From Lewinellaceae bacterium (GTDB lineage Bacteria > Bacteroidota > Bacteroidia > Chitinophagales > Saprospiraceae): DNA of 64,000 nt. Shown here piece by piece: positions 1 through 8,645 of the stretch. The position numbers and the translations under genes were made by a program. The DNA is taken from contig JACJYC010000008.1 in NCBI GenBank assembly GCA_020636325.1, positions 124,001-188,000 of the forward strand, written 5' to 3'. Within the stretch, counting starts at the first letter, position 1. Each line of letters begins with the position of its first letter. The notes under the pieces are model-generated. The model was not told where the DNA came from, ran no database searches, and saw only the letters and a list, made by a program, of their open reading frames with translations.

Positions 1-3000
1 TTTCGTCAAACCGCATGGCTTCAATTTCGATATACAACTTGAGGGCTTCCAGTTCCTTTTCCAGGGTGATCTGCCGCGCCTTGGAGTGGTCGAGGATCAG
101 GCGGATCAGGCGGGAAAACTTGGTCAGATACCGGGAGGCTTCCCTCGGCTTGTTTTTGACGATATACCAATTGATGGAATTCAGGCAATTGAAGAGAAAA
201 TGGGGATTCATCTGGGCTCGCAGGGCGATCAGTTGGGTTTCGGCCAGGTGCTTATCCAACTCCAGCAATTGGGTTTCTTTCTCGGCAATGGCGACTCCGG
301 CCCTGGCGGCGGCCAGTTTGTTGGCGCACAGGGCTGCCAGGGTGGATAAGAGCTGAAAATGGTAAGGTTTGAAAAAACCGGCCTCGGAATGCTCCGCGTC
401 AATGATGCCGATCACCTTTTCATCCTGGATGATGGGAACTGCAATCTCGGATCTGCCGGCAAACTGATCGGGAATGTACCGCGGATCCTTGCGGATGTCC
501 TGCACGATCACGCCTTCCCCGGAAACCGCCACCGAACCGACAATTCCTACACCCACCGGGATCTCGATAGGCTGGTAGATCTCGTTTGCTTTGGGATTTT
601 TAGGGCCGAAAGCGGCTTTCTGGACCAGGACCTGCCGGTTTTCGTCCAGCAGATAAACGACGCAATCCTCAAAGTGGAGCCTGGAGATGTAATTGCTCGC
701 CAGATCCCACAGGATGTCGTCTTCGGTTGAGAAATTATAGGACGAGTTGGCGTAATAATCGATGAGCTGCTGGGCCTGTTTTTCGCGACGCTTGAAGCGA
801 CTGTAAGTACTGAAGCCCCATCCGACGAGCGCAAGGCCGATCGCTACCAGCATCCTGAACCAATCCGCTTCCCAGAAATGCGGACGGATATAAATATCTA
901 CCCCGGCAACTTTGTCCGACCACGCATTGTGCCGGTTGGCGGCCTTCAATTCGAACCGGTAAGGCCCGGGCTTCAGGTTGGTATAGGCTACATAATTCCG
1001 GTCGCCGGAAAAGACCCAATCCGGATCGTGGCCTTTAAGCCGGTACATATAGGTGTTCCGGGCATTCAGATTGAAATTCAGCGCGCCCAGTTCCAGTGAA
1101 AAGTGGTTTTGTCCGGGCGCCAGCATTAAGGTGTCCTTCAGCTGGAAATTCCGGTCGAAAACCTTGAAGTTTTTGATGTACGGAACCGGGACGGATTCCG
1201 ACCGCAGCAATGAATCGGGATTGAACAGGTGAAACCCCATGTTTCCGCCGCTGAGGATATCGCCGTCGGGTAATACCTGAAGCGACCCGATCTTGGCAAA
1301 CAGCCCGTCGCGCTTGTCGTAATTGATGAAAATCCCGGTTTGGGGATCCAACATGCTCAGACCGCTGTCGTTGCCGAGCCAGATTTGTCCGTTAGGGTGG
1401 ATCTGTATCTGATAGATATTATTGCATCCGGGCGTTCCGTCGTTCATGAAATACTGGAAAATGGGCTCGTCTTTTGCCGGAACAGGCGGGAGAAAATTGA
1501 TGCCGCCGCCCAGCGTAGCAATCCACATGCCGCCCTTTTCATCCCATTCAAAATCATTCACCTGAGCATTGCTGAGGCCTGCTTTCTTGCGGGGTGACTT
1601 CCCGAAACAGGTATAGCGCGATGAGGCTTGGTCAAAAAAACTTAACCCGCGGTTGCAGCCGATCCAGATCCTGCCGTCGGGGCCCTCAGCGATCTTATTG
1701 ACCGTCACTTCCCTTAAAAAAGGTTCCTGGACCACTTCCAATTCGGCACGCTCCAGGCTCAGGGTAAAAAGCCCGTTGTGCTCGGTACCCATCCATATGC
1801 GGCCCGCTGCGATGCAGACGGCGGTCAGGTGAGCGTTGGACAGGCGCTTTAACGCCGGGTATAAAAGGGTTGCCGGTTTGATCCGTTCGGCGCCGGGGTC
1901 CCAGAACAACAGGCCGGCGGCTGAACCGATCCAGATCCTGCCTGTCTGATCCATGAACAGGTCATCCATGAAAATATCCTGGACATTCCTGTCGGGATTG
2001 TACCGAACGGCCGAAAACTCGTCCTTTTCAAGATCCCAGATCAGCAGGCCGTCCCCGTGCAAAGTCCCCAGGTACAGCCGGGTGTTGTCCGGCGAAAGCA
2101 GTGAAGCGCGCATCCAGTTGTTGCTGGTCAGGTTCGGGTTTTTGCGCGGTAAACTGACGGTGGGAATGGCCGGCGGTTTTTGGGTCAGGATCACGATATC
2201 CGTTCCCCGCCCTAGCCATATATCGCCGTCCGGCCGTTTGAGCGCGCTGTAAATGGCAGGCGCCAGGCCTTTTACGCCGGGTTGGAGGTTCTCTACTTCC
2301 AGCGCACCGGTTTTCCGGTCAAACCACCAAATTTCGCCGGTGCGGACGGTGATGAGCAGCAGATTATCTCCTGCATCAATGATTTCAATGATGGAATTGG
2401 CAATGGCGTCTTCGAAAGCGCTGTTTTGATTGCGCCAGGAATGCCAGGAATGATCCGACGGATTGAATTGTAACAGCCCCGTATTGTAGCTGCCGATCCA
2501 GATTTTCCGATCGGGGGTTACCAGCAGTTCGATGGGGTAATCCCGGTACCAGGTTTCGAACACCCTCTGCTGCGGATAGGGGAAATAGGTAAAACTGCCG
2601 GTCGATTTGCGGAAGGAAAAGAGGCCGGTTTTGGAGCCCAGCCAGAGCAGGTCCGGATCAAGGGGGTCCTGGATGATCTCGCCGAGTGTGCCCGGTTCGG
2701 ATGCGGATAAGGCGATCCCGGGCGGCAGGGCGGGCCGGTAGCGCCTGAACGTCCCTTTCGCCCGATCCAGCAGGTTGAGGGTAAAATCGGAGGCGCCCAC
2801 CCATAGTCTGCCATCGGGGTCTTCGAACGGTACGGTCACCTGATTGCTGCTCAGTGAAGCGGGGTCGTCCGGGTCATTTAAATAATTGACGGCCGTTTCC
2901 GTGTTCAGGTCAAAAAAACTCACACCTCCGTTGAGGCTGCCGACCCATATGCCGTTATCCCGGCTGTTTTTCAGGTAATTCAATCCGCCGAAGGTAATGC

Positions 3001-3247
3001 TTTGGGTATCGATGGGCGAATTGGAAAATATTCTGACGGAGGTGCCGTCGTACTTCATCAAGCCGTAATAATTGGACATCCAGATAAACCCTTTCTTATC
3101 TTCGGTGATGCTGAACACCTCGGCCATGGAAACGCCGCCTGCCTCTTTAATGATGATTTTCCGAAAATCCGGTTTTTGGCCGATCAGGTCCCCGCATCCC
3201 GATAGGATCAATATGTACAAGGCTGATATGTACAACGACCTGTTCAA
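1..3247 (-). CDS. Large two-component sensor histidine kinase (propeller, Y_Y_Y, GAF, LytS-type kinase), C-terminus off the left edge
   Basis: The frame is open from a TTG at 3247 to the window edge (over 1080 codons). It opens with a short hydrophobic leader ending LSGC, so it is probably lipid-anchored or signal-peptide bearing. Then come many WIG/LWVG-type repeats of the two-component-regulator propeller, a Y_Y_Y-like domain (about residues 700-770), one membrane helix (about 790-812), a GAF-like domain, and the start of a His_kinase (LytS) domain with QMNPHFLFN; the likely phospho-His is about residue 1016. Expected role: periplasmic ligand sensing relayed to the LytTR regulator encoded 11 bp upstream, in one leftward operon. 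No ATG is available near the start, hence TTG. The ATPase domain lies outside the window. Confidence 0.85.
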   Translation of the reverse strand, partial: MNRSLYISALYILILSGCGDLIGQKPDFRKIIIKEAGGVSMAEVFSITEDKKGFIWMSNYYGLMKYDGTSVRIFSNSPIDTQSITFGGLNYLKNSRDNGIWVGSLNGGVSFFDLNTETAVNYLNDPDDPASLSSNQVTVPFEDPDGRLWVGASDFTLNLLDRAKGTFRRYRPALPPGIALSASEPGTLGEIIQDPLDPDLLWLGSKTGLFSFRKSTGSFTYFPYPQQRVFETWYRDYPIELLVTPDRKIWIGSYNTGLLQFNPSDHSWHSWRNQNSAFEDAIANSIIEIIDAGDNLLLITVRTGEIWWFDRKTGALEVENLQPGVKGLAPAIYSALKRPDGDIWLGRGTDIVILTQKPPAIPTVSLPRKNPNLTSNNWMRASLLSPDNTRLYLGTLHGDGLLIWDLEKDEFSAVRYNPDRNVQDIFMDDLFMDQTGRIWIGSAAGLLFWDPGAERIKPATLLYPALKRLSNAHLTAVCIAAGRIWMGTEHNGLFTLSLERAELEVVQEPFLREVTVNKIAEGPDGRIWIGCNRGLSFFDQASSRYTCFGKSPRKKAGLSNAQVNDFEWDEKGGMWIATLGGGINFLPPVPAKDEPIFQYFMNDGTPGCNNIYQIQIHPNGQIWLGNDSGLSMLDPQTGIFINYDKRDGLFAKIGSLQVLPDGDILSGGNMGFHLFNPDSLLRSESVPVPYIKNFKVFDRNFQLKDTLMLAPGQNHFSLELGALNFNLNARNTYMYRLKGHDPDWVFSGDRNYVAYTNLKPGPYRFELKAANRHNAWSDKVAGVDIYIRPHFWEADWFRMLVAIGLALVGWGFSTYSRFKRREKQAQQLIDYYANSSYNFSTEDDILWDLASNYISRLHFEDCVVYLLDENRQVLVQKAAFGPKNPKANEIYQPIEIPVGVGIVGSVAVSGEGVIVQDIRKDPRYIPDQFAGRSEIAVPIIQDEKVIGIIDAEHSEAGFFKPYHFQLLSTLAALCANKLAAARAGVAIAEKETQLLELDKHLAETQLIALRAQMNPHFLFNCLNSINWYIVKNKPREASRYLTKFSRLIRLILDHSKARQITLEKELEALKLYIEIEAMRFDE

Positions 3248-3258
3248 TTCACATAGGT

Positions 3259-3999
3259 TTATTTGCCCATTAAAGCTGTTTTTACTTCTTCTTTTCTGCG
3301 GCGCGCCACCAGGATTTCGGTTTTATCCTGCATGCGCACGCTCCCCTTGCCCAGGTAGTTCTCCACATACCGGATATTGATCAGGTGTGATTTGTGGACC
3401 CGGATGAAGCCGTGTTCGGTGAGCAGCTCGTCAAACTCCTTGAGGGTTTTGGCGCACAGGAATTTCCGGTTCTGCGTCAGGTAGAACATGGTATAGTTGC
3501 TGTCGGCTTCGCATCGGATGATCTCGTCGGTCCGGTAAAAATAAACGCCGTCGGTGGTTGGGATGGCCAGTTTCATTTCCCGGTCGTTGCCGGGTTGAAG
3601 GTTATTGATCAGGTTGCGGTATTGCGGCCCTTTAGCGGTTTGTTGTTTGGACAAGAACCGGTCGACGGCCAGGCGCAACTCATCGGGGTCGACCGGCTTC
3701 ATGAGGTAATCCAGCGCGCTGAACCGGATGGCCCGGATAGCGTACTGGTCATACGCCGTGGTGAAAATAATGTCGAAATCCCAGGCGTCAAGCGAGGTCA
3801 GCAGATCGAAGCCGTTCATTACCGGCATCTCAACATCCAGAAAGACCAGGTCGGGCTTGAATTCGCGCATGACATTCAGGGCTTCGGCCCCGTTTGCAGC
3901 TTCCCGGATCTCACCGATTTCCGGGGCTTCTTCCCGCAGCAAAAAAACCAGCAACGATCTGGCTTTTTCTTCGTCATCAACTACCAGCGTCTTGATCAT
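3259..3999 (-). CDS. LytTR-family response regulator
   Basis: 246 residues. An N-terminal receiver has the acidic pair in VVDDEE, phospho-acceptor Asp55 (LVFLDVEMP) and a conserved Lys in the LMKPVDP segment. A LytTR DNA-binding domain fills about residues 145-243 (typical FIRVHKSHLIN block). It is the cognate regulator of the sensor kinase encoded immediately downstream, which starts 11 bp after this stop. This receiver-LytTR plus propeller-LytS pairing is very common in Bacteroidota. The target genes cannot be told from the window. Confidence 0.92.
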   Translation of the reverse strand: MIKTLVVDDEEKARSLLVFLLREEAPEIGEIREAANGAEALNVMREFKPDLVFLDVEMPVMNGFDLLTSLDAWDFDIIFTTAYDQYAIRAIRFSALDYLMKPVDPDELRLAVDRFLSKQQTAKGPQYRNLINNLQPGNDREMKLAIPTTDGVYFYRTDEIIRCEADSNYTMFYLTQNRKFLCAKTLKEFDELLTEHGFIRVHKSHLINIRYVENYLGKGSVRMQDKTEILVARRRKEEVKTALMGK

Positions 4000-4020
4000 A
4001 GGTTTCGGATTTTAGCCTTT

Positions 4021-4054
4021 GAAAGGTACGATTTTTTTGATGGAGTCCCGCAAA
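4021..4054 (-). promoter_or_regulatory. Candidate Bacteroidota promoter for the LytTR/LytS operon
   Basis: Read leftward: TTTG at 4054-4051, 22 nt, then TACCTTTC at 4028-4021, close to the Bacteroidota TTTG / TAnnTTTG pattern and about 20 nt before the response-regulator ATG. One base departs from the -7 consensus. Identified by eye only. Confidence 0.45.
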
Positions 4055-4064
4055 AAGCGCAAGA

Positions 4065-4101
4065 GGCCGACCGTTGATCAAAAATCCTCAACGGCCGACC
4101 G
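4065..4101 (-). terminator. Hairpin between the barrel gene and the regulator gene, possible terminator
   Basis: A 7-bp stem (CCGTTGA 4071-4077 with TCAACGG 4088-4094) flanked on both sides by the direct repeat GGCCGACCG. It lies downstream of the leftward barrel gene at 4395-4970. The T-run that follows leftward (GCGCTTTTTGCG) is short, so terminator function is uncertain. Confidence 0.35.
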
Positions 4102-4179
4102 CTGCTGTTAAAACCACACTTAATCTGTTCACACCCAGCAAATCGCTTTTTCTGTTTTCATTTGGTTTCTTTCTGGTGA

Positions 4180-4393
4180 CTGGATGCTAGATGCTTGATA
4201 CTAGATGCTTGATACTAGATGCTAGATACTAGATGCTAGATGCTTGGGACCAGCATCTGGTATCCAGTATCCAGCCACCAGTATCCAGCCACCAGTATCC
4301 ACCACGCCTCAGCGTGGCAGTATCCAGCCACCAGTATCCAGTCACCAGTATCCAGTCACCAGTATCCAGTATCCAGCCACCAGTATCTAGCAT
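4180..4393. repeat. GATGCT/ATCCAG short-period intergenic array with internal strand flip and CCACGC hairpin
   Basis: About 65 bp of GATGCTAGATGCTTGATACT-like units switch near 4245-4258 into the reverse-complement phrase (TATCCAGTATCCAGCCACC), which continues to 4390. The hairpin CCACGC-CTCA-GCGTGG sits at 4302-4317. The array stops within 2 bp of the stop codon of the leftward barrel gene. The same phrases recur at 6540-6670 and 54820-54970. Confidence 0.9.
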
Positions 4394-4394
4394 C

Positions 4395-4970
4395 TTACCA
4401 CCGACCGATAGCATAGGCAGCGGAGACCTGGAATACCTGCTGCCTGGAATCGACGGCTTGTTTGTGGAATTGGGAGATGCCCACGTTCATGCGCATGCTC
4501 AGGGTCAGGCGGTCCATGACCTCGTAGCCGGCGCCGAAGACCAGCGACCAGTCGCCGCCTTCGTACTTGTACTTGCGATCGGATGAACCGCCCTCGTCCA
4601 GAAACCTGAGCTTGGCGCTGAGCAGGGAGCTACCTTGAAAACCTGCTTCTACGCTTAATTTGTCCATGGGTTCATAAACGGCCATTGCCGGAAAGAGCAG
4701 GTAAACTGTTTGATCTTTGTATTCGCCGTTCTCTGATTTGATGCCTTGGGTCGATAACAGCGCTTCAACTTTCACGGACCATTTTGGCGCTACCCTGAGA
4801 GAGGCGAAACCGCCGGCGTGCCAGTTAAGGGCTGCTTTCGAGTTCGTGGTGTGGGTGTAATTGGTGATCTGACCGCCCGCTTTTACGCCGGCGGTAATGG
4901 ATTGTGCCGAAAGGGCAGCCGAAAAGCCGGCCAGCAACAGCATCAGGATTCCTTTTTTCATTGTTTTCAA
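4395..4970 (-). CDS. Outer-membrane beta-barrel protein (PorT/OmpW-like), function unknown
   Basis: 191 residues with a clear Sec signal peptide (MKKGILMLLLAGFSAALSA, cleavage before QSITAG), followed by alternating amphipathic beta strands ending in an aromatic residue (AIGRW), as is usual for outer-membrane barrels. The length suits an 8-strand barrel. A second ATG (M4) could also serve as the start. It is monocistronic, with a good promoter 40 bp upstream. The substrate or role cannot be inferred. Confidence 0.75.
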   Translation of the reverse strand: MKTMKKGILMLLLAGFSAALSAQSITAGVKAGGQITNYTHTTNSKAALNWHAGGFASLRVAPKWSVKVEALLSTQGIKSENGEYKDQTVYLLFPAMAVYEPMDKLSVEAGFQGSSLLSAKLRFLDEGGSSDRKYKYEGGDWSLVFGAGYEVMDRLTLSMRMNVGISQFHKQAVDSRQQVFQVSAAYAIGRW

Positions 4971-5010
4971 AATTGATTTTAGGATTAAAACAAGTGTTGT
5001 ATTGATGATT

Positions 5011-5042
5011 CAAAGGTAAGGGCGAACGGGCGTGGCCGCCAA
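5011..5042 (-). promoter_or_regulatory. Candidate promoter of the barrel gene
   Basis: Read leftward: TTGG at 5042-5039, 20 nt, then TACCTTTG at 5018-5011, a full match to the Bacteroidota -7 element TAnnTTTG. The barrel ATG lies about 40 bp downstream. Confidence 0.55.
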
Positions 5043-5117
5043 TTCCGCTGAGTAAACGGCATGGGTGGTTATTCTTCGGTTGATTTTGTTTGCAAATCGC
5101 ATCCATGTCAGTTGTCA

Positions 5118-5175
5118 ATCATAAGTCGTAAGTACCCAGTCATAAGTCGTAAGTACCCAGTCGTAAGTCGTAAGT
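5118..5175. repeat. Tandem CATAAGTCGTAAGTACCCAGT array
   Basis: A 21-bp unit present about 2.7 times, with variants of one or two bases. Related AAGTCGTAAGT / ACTTACGACTT phrases occur at 8445 and 55074-55158. Confidence 0.85.
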
Positions 5176-5210
5176 GGAAGATAAATGGCGGCATGCTGCC
5201 TTTCTAACGG

Positions 5211-5262
5211 CCGCCCAACCATAAAACAGTCGGCAGTTCGCCAGTCTTCAGTTGGCAATCCG
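5211..5262. repeat. Dispersed repeat GCCCAACC...GGCAGTTCGCCAGTCTTCAGTTGGC
   Basis: This stretch before the GH1 gene shares the phrase GCAGTTCGCCAGTCTTCAG with 8531-8555. A relative in reverse orientation (CCAACTGAAGACTG) is tandem at 6787-6830. It is non-coding and of unknown function. Confidence 0.75.
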
Positions 5263-5323
5263 CCGGGAAACAATTGCCCATGTAAATCCAAAACCCTAAC
5301 TTGGCCCCAAAAGCAATTCATTT

Positions 5324-6502
5324 ATGCGCATTTCCTTTCCGGATGGGTTTTTATGGGGAAGTTCCACGTCTGCAGCGCAGATCGAAACGGCTTCCGACCA
5401 CAACTGGAGGGGGGTGAAATCCAGGGACGGCTTCATTTTTGACCGGACGTCGGACCACGAACTGCGGCGCGAGGAAGACCTGGAATACATTTGCAGCTTC
5501 GGTACCGTTTACCGCTGCGGGGTCGATTGGGCCAAACTTCAACCGGCGCCTTTTGCACCCTTCAACCCGATTGTGACAGGAGAATACGTCCGGTTTTTTG
5601 AATCATTGCGGTCCTCCGGGATGTCGATCATGCTGGTCCTGCATCATTTTGCCCATCCGCGTTGGTTTGAAGCAGCCGGCGGCTGGCAGACAGAAGATAA
5701 CCTCAATGCGTTTGTTGATTTCGGACAACGGGTCATCCGGCATTTCGGGCCGTATGTGCGGTTCTGGAATACTTTCAACGAGCCCAACGTCTTTGCCATG
5801 AATGCCTATACGCTGGGCATTTTCCCGCCGTTCAGGAAGAACTACTTCAAATCCAACCGGTGCCTGCGCATGATGAGCATCGCACACGGCGTGTTGTACG
5901 ACCTGATCAAGGCCGCCGATCCGCATGCCTGGGTAGGCATTTCCCTGAATACAGCCTGGTTCCATTCCCTGCATCCGCTGGGCTGGATACCCGCGCGGTT
6001 TGCCGACTGGTGGTTTCACAGGAGGGCTTCAAAGCGGTTCACGAAATGCGACTTCTGGGGGCTCAGTTATTATGCTTACGTCCCGTTTACCCCGTTCGCC
6101 GTTACCGAAGTGGATAAACCCGGCAAACTCGGCCGGCTGGGCATCCCGCACGATAAAATGTGGGGCTACCGGCCGGAAGGGCTCGGACAAATGCTCAGGC
6201 GATTCACCAAATGGTATCGCAAGCCGATCATTGTGGTGGAATCCGGGATCTGTACGGACGACGCCAGGACCCGGATTCAAAGCATGAAGGACTACCTGAT
6301 GGTTTGCAGAAAGGCCCTTGACCAAGGCGTAGATCTGCGCGGTTTTTTTTATTGGAGTACCATCGATAACTTTGAATGGAACCTGGGACCAACCTACCGC
6401 TTCGGCCTGGTGCAAGTGGACCTCAACACCAAAGACCGGCGGATGACCGAGGCAGGCGATTTCTTTTCGGAGATCTGCCGGGAGAACGGGGTGGAGGTTT
6501 GA
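5324..6502 (+). CDS. Glycoside hydrolase family 1 protein (beta-glucosidase-like)
   Basis: 392 residues, a little shorter than the usual 440-480 of GH1. Starts with FPDGFLWGSSTSAAQIE, the GH1 N-terminal signature. The acid/base Glu is in WNTFNEPN (Glu153) and the nucleophile in VVESG (Glu306; the usual motif is ENG, here ESG). YWSTIDNFEW near the C-terminus is the conserved aglycone-side loop. No signal peptide is visible, so it is probably cytosolic, hydrolysing beta-glycosides taken up by the cell. It is flanked by repeats on both sides and stands alone. Exact substrate not determinable. Confidence 0.88.
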   Translation: MRISFPDGFLWGSSTSAAQIETASDHNWRGVKSRDGFIFDRTSDHELRREEDLEYICSFGTVYRCGVDWAKLQPAPFAPFNPIVTGEYVRFFESLRSSGMSIMLVLHHFAHPRWFEAAGGWQTEDNLNAFVDFGQRVIRHFGPYVRFWNTFNEPNVFAMNAYTLGIFPPFRKNYFKSNRCLRMMSIAHGVLYDLIKAADPHAWVGISLNTAWFHSLHPLGWIPARFADWWFHRRASKRFTKCDFWGLSYYAYVPFTPFAVTEVDKPGKLGRLGIPHDKMWGYRPEGLGQMLRRFTKWYRKPIIVVESGICTDDARTRIQSMKDYLMVCRKALDQGVDLRGFFYWSTIDNFEWNLGPTYRFGLVQVDLNTKDRRMTEAGDFFSEICRENGVEV

Positions 6503-6835
6503 TGCTGCCCGCCGCCGCTCTTGGGGAGCTTTGGCGGACGGTGGATGCTTGTTGCTGGATACTGCCACGCTGAGGCGTGGTGGATGCTGGATACTGGATG
6601 CTTGATGCTTGATGCTGCCACGCTGAGGCGTGGTGGATGCTTGTTGCTGGATGCTGGATGCTGGATTGGGGGCAGATTACTAAGCCCGAAGTGCAGCGCA
6701 GACCTGGCTGCTGTAGGCAGGGATTGGTAAGCTTGATGCTGCCCGCCGTCGCGATTGGGGAGCTATGGCGGACGGGGGATGCTGGCGACTGCCAACTGAA
6801 GACTGCCAACTGAAGACTGAAGACTGAATATACAA
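6503..6835. repeat. Composite intergenic repeat block: GGATGCTGGATACT array, two CCACGC hairpins, two CCCGCC elements, AACTGAAGACTG tandem
   Basis: It starts at the GH1 stop codon. CCCGCC...GGCGGACGG elements lie at 6508-6541 and 6737-6776. CCACGC-TGAG-GCGTGG hairpins lie at 6565-6580 and 6618-6633 inside a TGGATGCTGGATACT array. A 50-bp non-repetitive piece (about 6675-6730) and a tandem CCAACTGAAGACTG stretch (6787-6830) complete the block. It fills the whole gap to the next gene. Confidence 0.88.
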
Positions 6836-6865
6836 TATCAATACAATTTCCTGAAACTCGCGGAG

Positions 6866-7717
6866 ATGAAATTCAAACCTGACGCTTTACTGATGACTGT
6901 TTTCCGGGAACGGCTTTTGCTGTTACTTTTATGCGGCGGGCTTCCTTTGTTCTTGCATGCCCAAACGGCCGGTTCCATTTCAGCGGGCACGCGGTCGGTG
7001 GCCATGGGCGGGGTACGGGCTACCCTTACCGATATCGGTGCGGCCTGGGGCAACCAGGCGGGGCTGGCGCATGTAGAGGCTTTTACGGCAGCGGTACAGG
7101 CCGAACGGCGGTTTGGATTGGCAGAATTGCAGAGCATCGGAGCGGCGGCTGCTCTGCCGACCGGGTCGGGGGTATGGGGGCTGACCTTGCACAGTTTCGG
7201 GTTTGAATTGTACAGCGAACAGCGCGCAGGGCTGGCTTACGGCCGTAAACTGACCGATAATTTTTCCCTCGGCGCACAAATGTTGCTGTTCAACCACCGC
7301 ATTGAGGAATACGGCAGCCGGCTTACTTTTTCGTTTGAATTGGGGCTGATGGCTGAATTGAGCCCGAAGCTGTCTTTCGGGGTACACGCTGCCAACCCGA
7401 TGCGGGTAGAAGTGGCGCCCGGGGAAAACCTGCCCACCGTATTCAGATTGGGATTCAACTACCGCCCTTCCGGCCAGATCGCCCTCCTGGCTGAAGTGGA
7501 AAAGGATATCGAATTCGGGCCCCGCGTGAAAACGGGGATCGATTACCGGCTTGTCGATGCGCTTTCGCTCCGGATAGGGGTAGCCACCGAACCAACGGAA
7601 ATTACCTTCGGCGCCGGCTATAAGGTGAATGCTGCGCTGGCTGTCGACGTGAGCGCCGCTTACCACCAGATATTGGGCTTCACGCCTGCGGTAGGGGTGG
7701 TTTATACCGGGAAATAA
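6866..7717 (+). CDS. Outer-membrane beta-barrel protein, PorV/FadL-like, function unknown
   Basis: 283 residues. A signal peptide (LLLLLLCGGLPLFLHAQ) is followed by GTRSVAMGGVRATLTD and NQAGLA, the start typical of PorV/UPF0164-type barrels related to FadL, then many beta-strand pairs and a C-terminal strand ending VGVVYTGK. Nine bases separate its stop from the futalosine hydrolase start, so the two are co-transcribed. An internal ATG (M10) with only part of the leader is the alternative start. The cargo is unknown. Confidence 0.72.
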   Translation: MKFKPDALLMTVFRERLLLLLLCGGLPLFLHAQTAGSISAGTRSVAMGGVRATLTDIGAAWGNQAGLAHVEAFTAAVQAERRFGLAELQSIGAAAALPTGSGVWGLTLHSFGFELYSEQRAGLAYGRKLTDNFSLGAQMLLFNHRIEEYGSRLTFSFELGLMAELSPKLSFGVHAANPMRVEVAPGENLPTVFRLGFNYRPSGQIALLAEVEKDIEFGPRVKTGIDYRLVDALSLRIGVATEPTEITFGAGYKVNAALAVDVSAAYHQILGFTPAVGVVYTGK

Positions 7718-7726
7718 ACGCTGAAT

Positions 7727-8407
7727 ATGAGGATCCTGCTCGTTTCTGCAACCCCGTTTGAGGTCAAACCTGTTCGCGACTGGCTGGAGGAAAACTGGTC
7801 GTCGAAAGGGCTTGAACGCTATATTGCCGGACAAACAGAAGTGGACCTGCTGTATACCGGCGTCGGGATGACGGCTACTGCCTACGCTTTGGGCAAGTGT
7901 TTCTCCCTCAAACACTACGACCTGGCGATCAACGCCGGGATTGCGGGCGCCTATCACCGCGACCTGAGCCTGGGGGCTGTGGTGCAGGTCATCTCCGAGA
8001 CGTTCGCCGACCTGGGCGCCGAACAGGCCGACGGGGAGTTTTCCGATATCTTCGATCTGAAATTGAACGACCTGGATGCCGTACCTTACCGGGAAGGCAC
8101 CCTGATCAACGAAGCGGCGGGTGAGTTCGCTTTCCTGCCGCCTGCAAAGGGCCTGACCGTCAACAAGGTGCACGGCTATCCGCCCAGTATCGACCGGATC
8201 CGGACGCGCTACCCCATGGCGGATATCGAAACCATGGAAGGCGCCGCTTTTTTTTATGTCTGTCTCATGGAATCTGTCCCCTTTTTCGCCATCCGCAGCA
8301 TTTCCAATTATGTGGAAGCCCGCAACCGGGAAGCCTGGGATATCCCCGGGGCGATCAGGGCCCTGAATGATGTGGTGAAGGGATTATTGGAGATTTTGGC
8401 ACTTTAA
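7727..8407 (+). CDS. mqnB: Futalosine hydrolase (menaquinone biosynthesis)
   Basis: 226 residues. Nucleoside-phosphorylase/MTAN-like fold: VSATPFEV at the start, YTGVGMTATAYALG (ligand loop), INAGIAGAY and DIETMEGAAFFYV, which holds the ribose-binding Glu. MqnB removes hypoxanthine from futalosine to give dehypoxanthine futalosine in the cytosolic futalosine route to menaquinone. It follows a barrel gene by 9 bp. The other mqn genes are not in the window, which is usual because they are scattered in Bacteroidota. MTA/SAH nucleosidase is the alternative; the sequence start and length favour MqnB. Confidence 0.85.
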   Translation: MRILLVSATPFEVKPVRDWLEENWSSKGLERYIAGQTEVDLLYTGVGMTATAYALGKCFSLKHYDLAINAGIAGAYHRDLSLGAVVQVISETFADLGAEQADGEFSDIFDLKLNDLDAVPYREGTLINEAAGEFAFLPPAKGLTVNKVHGYPPSIDRIRTRYPMADIETMEGAAFFYVCLMESVPFFAIRSISNYVEARNREAWDIPGAIRALNDVVKGLLEILAL

Positions 8408-8645
8408 ATTCGCAAGTAGCGACGTAAAATTTTGCGCGGCATGAGTCGTAAATCGGGCGCAAGACCACATTCCGGTAGCTGAGCGAAGTCGAAGCTGCAA
8501 CGGATACCCAACCCTAAAACCATGAAAAAGTTGGCAGTTCGCCAGTCTTCAGTTGGCCGCCCAACCCTAAAACCATCTTATATCAAAACCGGGATAAAAG
8601 ACGAAACGGCGCCGAAAAGCGGACGCCCGGCAAAAAGATCATCAA
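8408..8645. repeat. Intergenic region with dispersed repeats
   Basis: Contains CCCAACCCTAAAACCAT twice (about 8508 and 8557) flanking a copy of GCAGTTCGCCAGTCTTCAG (8531-8555), plus a GAGCGAAGTCGAAG phrase (about 8482) of a kind widespread in bacterial genomes. Related copies lie at 5211-5262 and 55091-55110. No gene seen. Confidence 0.7.

Noticed and set aside
6980..8173. 397-codon leftward frame
   Set aside because: Spans the opposite strand of two real genes (barrel and futalosine hydrolase).
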